32,703 nt of DNA from the NCBI GenBank assembly GCA_018221125.1, contig JAAOYC010000031.1, positions 1-32,703 on the forward strand, written 5' to 3'. The position numbers were made by a program, and so were the translations under genes. The notes under the pieces were generated by a model that saw only the letters and a list, made by a program, of their open reading frames with translations, made no database searches and was not told the DNA's origin. The stretch is from Candidatus Woesearchaeota archaeon. GTDB taxonomy: Archaea > Nanobdellota > Nanobdellia > Woesearchaeales > WJKL01. How positions within the stretch are numbered: the first letter of the stretch is position 1; each line of letters opens with the position of its first letter. Shown piece by piece: positions 28,020 to 32,703 of this stretch.

Positions 28020-28835
28020 ATGGAAAATAATAGATGTAAAGGCATGCCTTGGTGGAGTTTACCCATCTTTGGAGCTGTGTTTATAATGGGATATATTCAT
28101 AGCAATATTATATTTCAAGACTATAGTCAACAAAAAAATCAGAATCAACAGAAAGTAGAAGTTTCTTCTAAAGCATCACAAAATGAGGAAACAAAATTAG
28201 AATATACTATAACAAAACAGGATTCAGTTCCAACATTTTTTGGAGGAGGAAGAGGTCCTAAAAAGATTTATTCTTCACCAGAAGAAAAAACAGGCATAAG
28301 CGCAGAGATACATGTTGGCGTACAAGATGAAGGAGGAAAAAATCCTGGTTTGGCTGAAATTGTTTTATATGAAGACGGAAAAAGAGTACCACACAACTTC
28401 TATATTAACAAAACAAATTGTCTTTCTTCAGTACCTGTTAAACACGAAGAACCTGGAAAACACACTTATTTTGTAGAAGCAACAGATTTTGATGGTAATA
28501 CAACAAAGTCAGATGAACTTTATATTGAATTTACTGGAAAATTATCAGACCTTCCTCCAGAGTTTATTAGATTTGAAGTAGGAGATAAAGGACAACTGTT
28601 AATGATGGTTTCTGATGAAGGAGATAATAAAGGAATTAAAACTGTCTCTGTATATGAAGAAGGCAAGCTAATAAAAGAATTTGATGGAAGAGGAGAATCA
28701 TCATTCCTCAAATCTATGCCTTTAACAGATAGAATTACTGATGGGAAAAGAAATAAATATTATGCAGAAGCAGTTGATTTAGGTGGAAACAGAGTAAAAT
28801 CAGACACCCTTGGAGTAACTTTAACAGAAAAATAA
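28020..28835 (+). CDS. Membrane-anchored protein with two Ig-like repeats
   Basis: N-terminal TM; internal repeat YFVEATDFDGNTTKSDELYIEFTGK / YYAEAVDLGGNRVKSDTLGVTLTEK. Confidence 0.75.
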   Translation: MENNRCKGMPWWSLPIFGAVFIMGYIHSNIIFQDYSQQKNQNQQKVEVSSKASQNEETKLEYTITKQDSVPTFFGGGRGPKKIYSSPEEKTGISAEIHVGVQDEGGKNPGLAEIVLYEDGKRVPHNFYINKTNCLSSVPVKHEEPGKHTYFVEATDFDGNTTKSDELYIEFTGKLSDLPPEFIRFEVGDKGQLLMMVSDEGDNKGIKTVSVYEEGKLIKEFDGRGESSFLKSMPLTDRITDGKRNKYYAEAVDLGGNRVKSDTLGVTLTEK

Positions 28836-28915
28836 TTATAACCCCAAACAATTATCAATCTCTTCAGCAACATCTCTTAATTCTTTGCATGTTTTAAAAA
28901 TATCTTATGTGCACA
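28836..28915 (-). pseudogene. Decayed copy 1 of the 3' end of the HTH gene 29616-30020
   Basis: Minus strand reads ...DIFKTCKELRDVAEEIDNCLGL* against DVSKACKDLRDVAQEIDGCLGL* of the intact gene. Confidence 0.8.
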
Positions 28916-28948
28916 TTTAAACGAAAGAATAAATGTTTATGTGCACAT
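28906..28948. repeat. Pair of TATGTGCACAT palindromes forming an imperfect inverted repeat
   Basis: TATGTGCACAT at 28906-28916 and 28938-28948; flanking TAAAC / GTTTA also inverted. Confidence 0.6.
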
Positions 28949-28956
28949 ACAATTTT

Positions 28957-28990
28957 TTACAATCCCAAACAATTATCAATCTCTTTAACC
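28957..28990 (-). pseudogene. Decayed copy 2 of the HTH gene 3' end
   Basis: Minus strand reads VKEIDNCLGL* ending in TAA, matching EIDGCLGL*. Confidence 0.65.
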
Positions 28991-29061
28991 ACTGGTCACT
29001 GGACATGTGCGCTTAAAGCTTATAAACTAGTTCTATCTAACATATGTAATGAAAAAAAGAA

Positions 29062-29118
29062 AAGTGGCCAAGAATGGCCAAAAACACCTGATTGAAAAAT
29101 CAAGTAAGCGTATCGAGC
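29062..29118 (+). pseudogene. Degenerate tRNA copy
   Basis: 29088-29118 (ctgattgaaaaatcaagtaagcgtatcgagc) aligns with 29197-29226 in the tRNA below; D-arm-like GTGGCCAAGAATGGCCAAA upstream; no T-arm or acceptor recovered. Confidence 0.55.
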
Positions 29119-29138
29119 AAATATATTATGGTAATCAA

Positions 29139-29150
29139 AGTATATAAAGA
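29139..29150 (+). promoter_or_regulatory. TATA box of the tRNA gene
   Basis: agTATATAAAGa ending about 17 nt before the tRNA 5' end. Confidence 0.6.
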
Positions 29151-29166
29151 TTTTGGTTTGGGTAAA

Positions 29167-29272
29167 GGCGAGGTGGCTGAGTCAGGCTTAAAGCGTCTGA
29201 TTGAAGGTCAGGTAGGCGTATCGAGCGCTTCGCGGGTTCGAAACGCTACTTACGGAAATCCCGTCCTCGCCG
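29167..29272 (+). tRNA. Type II tRNA (long variable arm), G73, apparent anticodon GAA (29203-29205), with 16-nt T-loop intron; amino acid uncertain (Ser-like body)
   Basis: Acceptor GGCGAGG (29167-29173) pairs with CCTCGCC (29265-29271); D-stem GCT/AGC with G18G19; anticodon stem TCTGA/TCAGG with loop TTGAAGG; variable stem AGGCG/CGCTT; T-stem GCGGG/CCCGT. Confidence 0.8.
29243..29258 (+). other. Candidate 16-nt noncanonical tRNA intron in the T loop
   Basis: Removing acgctacttacggaaa restores the canonical T arm GCGGG-TTCGAAT-CCCGT; TTCG/CGGA central 4-bp helix with AAA and AAT 3-nt bulges resembles a relaxed bulge-helix-bulge. Confidence 0.65.
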
Positions 29273-29306
29273 CCCAAAATACCATAAGAAACATTTTGAT
29301 GAATGG

Positions 29307-29612
29307 TTAAAATAGTCCACTCATCTTTGATTTCAATGATGTAATTAATTCAGGTTGGTTATATTGATAAACATCAGGAATATCTAATGAAAGAATTTGT
29401 TTTTGCATATATTCCTTTGGAAATCTTTTGGAAAGCTCAGTTCTTTGTGAATCTTCCATAACTACAATAGCATCAGCCCATTGGAGATCAGAAGCTGTTA
29501 CAGGAGATTCATTAAACAATCCTGCAGACTTAGTTTCAAACATATCTTTAAACATTTTCTCTGCTGTTTTGCTTCGATTTTCGTTTTGATTGCAGATAAA
29601 CAATATTTTCAT
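29307..29612 (-). CDS. Low-molecular-weight protein tyrosine phosphatase-like protein
   Basis: ILFICNQNENRSKTAE gives the CX5RS P-loop; 101 aa. Confidence 0.8.
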   Translation of the reverse strand: MKILFICNQNENRSKTAEKMFKDMFETKSAGLFNESPVTASDLQWADAIVVMEDSQRTELSKRFPKEYMQKQILSLDIPDVYQYNQPELITSLKSKMSGLF

Positions 29613-29615
29613 AAT

Positions 29616-30020
29616 CTATAACCCCAAGCAACCATCAATCTCTTGAGCAACATCTCTTAGATCCTTGCATGCTTTGCTTACATCCTTGTGGATCTCTTCA
29701 ACTAATTCAGAAAGATTCTCAACTCTTAGCATGTATTTGTTCTTTTCTCTCACAACCATCCCAGAACTCATCAATTTATTCACATGATGCACAACAGTTC
29801 CTCTGCTCAGCTCTAATTTTAATGCAATCTCATCAGAAGATAGAGGCTCTTTTGCCTTTGAAGCCTTTAATAATTCAATAAAAATCCTAAAACAGGACTT
29901 ATCCTTGTCTCTTAGGTTGAACAATCCTAAGGAATTCCCAAACCACTGCAAAGACCTGTTGATATCCTTTTGCTCTGGCTTAGAGATTTTAATGATTGTT
30001 ACCCGCTTTTCAAATAACAT
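29616..30020 (-). CDS. Winged-helix (ArsR-like) transcriptional regulator
   Basis: LSSDEIALKLELSRGTVVHHVNKLMSSGMVVREKNKYMLR wHTH; divergent from grpE. Confidence 0.85.
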   Translation of the reverse strand: MLFEKRVTIIKISKPEQKDINRSLQWFGNSLGLFNLRDKDKSCFRIFIELLKASKAKEPLSSDEIALKLELSRGTVVHHVNKLMSSGMVVREKNKYMLRVENLSELVEEIHKDVSKACKDLRDVAQEIDGCLGL

Positions 30021-30085
30021 ATTCCATTAAATATTTTACTATTATTTAAAGTTTTTCCAAAAACTTTATATATAAGTAGTTTATC

Positions 30086-30108
30086 TTAAATCAACATGGT
30101 TGATTTAA
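30086..30108. promoter_or_regulatory. Palindromic operator candidate in the HTH/grpE intergenic region
   Basis: TTAAATCAAC-ATG-GTTGATTTAA perfect 10-bp inverted repeat, just downstream of TATA-like ACTTTATATATAAG (30063-30076). Confidence 0.7.
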
Positions 30109-30162
30109 AATCAACAAGTATGGTGTTTAGGAAATAGTTTTTCTTAAATCGGGGGATTTGAA

Positions 30163-30591
30163 ATGTCAGAAAAAAAGAAATCTAAGAAAAAAGAAGATAC
30201 TAAAGAAATCACTATTTTGCTGAAAAAAGTTCAGGCTGACTTTGAAAACTATCAAAAAAGAACTGAAAAAGAAAAACAGCAGTTTGTTGAATATGCCTGC
30301 TCAGATATGATTAAAGATTTGCTCCCAATTCTTGATTCTTTTGAACTAGCATTAAAAAATACTCAAAACAAAGACATAGAAGTGTTGTATAATCAGCTAA
30401 AACAGCTGTTAGAATCAAAAGGACTAGAGAAAATAAAAGCATTAGACAAGAAATTTGATCCTTTTTTGCATGAAGCATTGATACAGGAAGCTTCTGATAA
30501 AGAATCAGGCATTGTTTTAGAAGAACTGCAGACAGGATATAAGTTCAAAGATAATATTATCCGCCCAGCAAAAGTAAAGGTGAGCAAATGA
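30163..30591 (+). CDS. grpE: Nucleotide exchange factor GrpE
   Basis: ADFENYQKRTEKEKQQFVEYA, DLLPILDSFELAL, FDPFLHEALIQE, LEELQTGYKFKDNIIRPAKVKVS; GGGGGA SD. Confidence 0.93.
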   Translation: MSEKKKSKKKEDTKEITILLKKVQADFENYQKRTEKEKQQFVEYACSDMIKDLLPILDSFELALKNTQNKDIEVLYNQLKQLLESKGLEKIKALDKKFDPFLHEALIQEASDKESGIVLEELQTGYKFKDNIIRPAKVKVSK

Positions 30592-30752
30592 GAATAGACA
30601 ATCCAGCAGGAGCAAGAGCAGCTTTTAAAGAACGCCATAAAGATTTGGAAACAATAGCAGCAAAAGCAGGCAGGATGGCCAAGCCGCAACCAATATACGA
30701 ACCTCTAAAATATGAAAATAAGCAAAAAGACTACAATAGCAGAAATCCTTAG
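30588..30752 (+). CDS. Possible small 54-aa protein (not in ORF track)
   Basis: ATGA overlap with grpE stop; MRIDNPAGARAAFKERHKDLETIAAKAGRMAKPQPIYEPLKYENKQKDYNSRNP*; overlaps next gene by 41 nt. Confidence 0.4.
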   Translation: MRIDNPAGARAAFKERHKDLETIAAKAGRMAKPQPIYEPLKYENKQKDYNSRNP

Positions 30753-31224
30753 ATTAGGAGACAGCTGCAAAAGATGCAACAAGTGCTGCACTTATGGAAC
30801 TGGCTTTTTGACAAAAGCCGACATCCACAGGATTGCAAGGCATTTGAAGCTGACAGAAGCTGGCTTAAAGAAAACTTGTTTAGAACCTGTAACTAAATTC
30901 AACACAACATTATACCGTCCATTATCAGTAAAGAACAAGAAACCATACGGAACATGCATGTTTTTTAATGCAAGCAAAGGATGCACAATCCACAAGGTAA
31001 AACCATTGCACTGCAGGATATCAACCTGCGATGAAAATGGAGAAGAGATTTCAGTTTGGTTTCATCTGAATTATTTTGTCAATCCAACTGACCCAGAGTC
31101 TATAAGGCAGTGGAAATTATATTTGGATTCAGAAGGAAAGAACATCCCAGGAGGAACTGTTGAAGAATTAGTTCCTGATAAAAAGATATTAAAGAAAATA
31201 CTGAATTACGAGGTGCTAAAATGA
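30712..31224 (+). CDS. YkgJ-family cysteine-cluster protein
   Basis: CKRCNKCCTYGTGFLTKADIHRIA...CMFFNASKGCTIHKVKPLHCR. Confidence 0.88.
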   Translation: MKISKKTTIAEILRLGDSCKRCNKCCTYGTGFLTKADIHRIARHLKLTEAGLKKTCLEPVTKFNTTLYRPLSVKNKKPYGTCMFFNASKGCTIHKVKPLHCRISTCDENGEEISVWFHLNYFVNPTDPESIRQWKLYLDSEGKNIPGGTVEELVPDKKILKKILNYEVLK

Positions 31225-31673
31225 AGATTGAAAAAGCAAACACAGAAGAACTAAAACAATCAGTTCAATTGTATAAAGAAGCATTTCCAGTGCATAACAT
31301 CTTTCAAAAACCAGAAGATGAAGTTTTTAATTATCTGGAAACAATTGAAGGAGAACTTATTGTGGCAATTGAAGATGATAAAGTTGTTGGAGGACTGTTG
31401 ATAGTTTATGAAGAGAAGATCCCAGAACATACAAGAGCAAGATTCAAGCATATAGCAGTTGCAAAAGATCATCAGCATAAAGGAGTTGGCTCTGAATTGC
31501 TGAAAAAAGCAGAAGAGATTGTTGGAAAAGGAAAAATAGAGATTCACGCTGCTGAAACAGAAGAAGAACTTGCTGAATTCTATAAGAAGAATGGATATGA
31601 AGTAGAAGGAGAACTAAAATCTCATTACAGGCCAGGAGAAAAATGTACTATTTTAGGGAAGGTGTTAGAATGA
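31221..31673 (+). CDS. GNAT-family N-acetyltransferase
   Basis: FKHIAVAKDHQHKGVGSELLKKAEEI acetyl-CoA-binding motif; FYKKNGYEVEGEL. Confidence 0.9.
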   Translation: MKIEKANTEELKQSVQLYKEAFPVHNIFQKPEDEVFNYLETIEGELIVAIEDDKVVGGLLIVYEEKIPEHTRARFKHIAVAKDHQHKGVGSELLKKAEEIVGKGKIEIHAAETEEELAEFYKKNGYEVEGELKSHYRPGEKCTILGKVLE

Positions 31674-32299
31674 AGGTGGTTGTATTAATAGAAGGAGTTC
31701 ATGAAGATAAATTAGATGATGAAGGAAAAATCATTGGCTGCACTGAGATATGTGGAGCAATAACTTTATTGAAAGCAGAAAATGAAAAAGAAGAAAATAT
31801 TATTGTGGATACAGGAAATCGTGGTTTTGAACAAGAGATTATTACTGCATTGAAGAAAGAAGGACTAAAACCAGAAGATGTTGGTTATGTCATTAACACA
31901 CATAGTCATTTTGATCATCTTGCTAATAATTATCTTTTCAAAAATGCTAAAGTGACTGCAAGTGGAATATGGTTTAACAATCCTGATAGATCCCTGGACC
32001 TTATAGAACCAGCAAATATCCCTGGGATAGAGATAATTAGCACACCAGGCCATGCTCCAAGTCATATATCAGTTATAGTAAAAAGTGAAGGAAAAACATA
32101 TGTTATTGCAGGAGATGCTATGCATGAGAGATATATCAAAGAAGGATTGGTAGGTTTCCCGCCAAATCAAGATTATATTGACAGTGCCAAAAAAATAGTT
32201 GACATGGCAGATGTAATCATCCCAGGGCATGGAAGAGTTATACAAGGTAATGATTTAGAAGAATTAAAACAAGCTGTTTACAAGATGGAGGTTAAATAA
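31670..32299 (+). CDS. Metallo-beta-lactamase-fold hydrolase
   Basis: NTHSHFDHLANNYLF (HxHxDH) and STPGHAPSH; start at ATG 31670 overlapping the GNAT stop. Confidence 0.9.
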   Translation: MKVVVLIEGVHEDKLDDEGKIIGCTEICGAITLLKAENEKEENIIVDTGNRGFEQEIITALKKEGLKPEDVGYVINTHSHFDHLANNYLFKNAKVTASGIWFNNPDRSLDLIEPANIPGIEIISTPGHAPSHISVIVKSEGKTYVIAGDAMHERYIKEGLVGFPPNQDYIDSAKKIVDMADVIIPGHGRVIQGNDLEELKQAVYKMEVK

Positions 32300-32300
32300 A

Positions 32301-32657
32301 ATGACTGAAAAAAAATCAATAAACATAGGGATCAATGATGGAAATGAATTCTTTGCTCACGAAACAAGTGTTCATTTTAATCCAACACAGTTCATCATAG
32401 ATTTTAGGAATATAACACCAAGACTAGACCCAAGAGCAAAAGAAACACCATTCATGGTATTAAAGCATAATCTGATATTGATTGACCCGTGGCATGCAAA
32501 AGAAGTCTTAAGGATCTTGACAAACACAATTGAAAGATATGAAAAGCAGTTTGGCAGGATTGACCAGCCAAAAGCAGTGAAGAAATACCTGAAAGAAGCG
32601 AAGAAGCTAAAAGACAAAAAAGTACCAAAATCACAAACACCAAGTTATATGGGGTAA
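32301..32657 (+). CDS. DUF3467-like protein
   Basis: HFNPTQFIIDFRNITPRLDPRAKETPFMVLKHNLILIDPWHAKEVLRILTNTIERYEKQFG. Confidence 0.75.
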   Translation: MTEKKSINIGINDGNEFFAHETSVHFNPTQFIIDFRNITPRLDPRAKETPFMVLKHNLILIDPWHAKEVLRILTNTIERYEKQFGRIDQPKAVKKYLKEAKKLKDKKVPKSQTPSYMG

Positions 32658-32660
32658 AAG

Positions 32661-32703
32661 ATGGATGAGATAGAAGTCAAGATATTGGAGATCGATCCAG
32701 ATA
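32661..32703 (+). CDS. Partial CYTH/CyaB-like (class IV adenylate cyclase family) protein
   Basis: MDEIEVKILEIDPD... runs off window end; matches the EIEVKxLEID start of this family. Confidence 0.5.
   Translation, partial: MDEIEVKILEIDPD

Noticed and set aside
29092-29310. 72-aa + strand ORF
   Set aside because: It runs through the degenerate tRNA copy and the tRNA gene; its translation reflects RNA gene sequence.
1-32703. CRISPR arrays, rRNA genes, transposases or integrases
   Set aside because: No regularly spaced repeats, rRNA sequence or recombinase motifs were seen, although the 28836-29272 region has repeat debris.

Overview
The window looks like an archaeal chromosome segment, probably DPANN/Woesearchaeota-like (inferred from a class III-type signal peptide, TATA promoters, G-rich Shine-Dalgarno sites, a PurO homologue and a BHB-like tRNA intron). 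I made no database searches. Blocks: (1) 1-10858 (+), a tightly spaced cell-surface operon with a partial secreted protein, two polytopic membrane proteins, a class III-signal-peptide-like protein, a 1764-aa Ig/FnIII-like Cys-rich protein, and an embedded nucleotidyltransferase plus an unlisted 47-aa ORF. (2) 10855-21036 (-), a de novo purine operon purL-purQ-purD-purN-like-purC-purO-purM plus an unknown 309-aa gene; two more unknown genes lie upstream and a promoter-like module is repeated before purL and before the 316-aa gene. (3) 22991-28835, SPFH protein, PemK/MazF-type TA pair, SIMPL lipoprotein, serpin lipoprotein, DUF1385 membrane protein and an Ig-like anchored protein. (4) 28836-30020, a debris zone with two decayed copies of the 3' end of a neighbouring HTH gene, a degenerate tRNA copy, and a type II tRNA that appears to carry a 16-nt T-loop intron and an apparent GAA anticodon. 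(5) 30163-end, grpE, YkgJ-like, GNAT, MBL-fold, DUF3467 and a CYTH/CyaB-like start. The strongest candidates for novelty are the tRNA locus, the surface operon, the repeated promoter module with its uncharacterised genes, and the serpin/SIMPL locus with tandem hairpins over the SIMPL ribosome-binding site.
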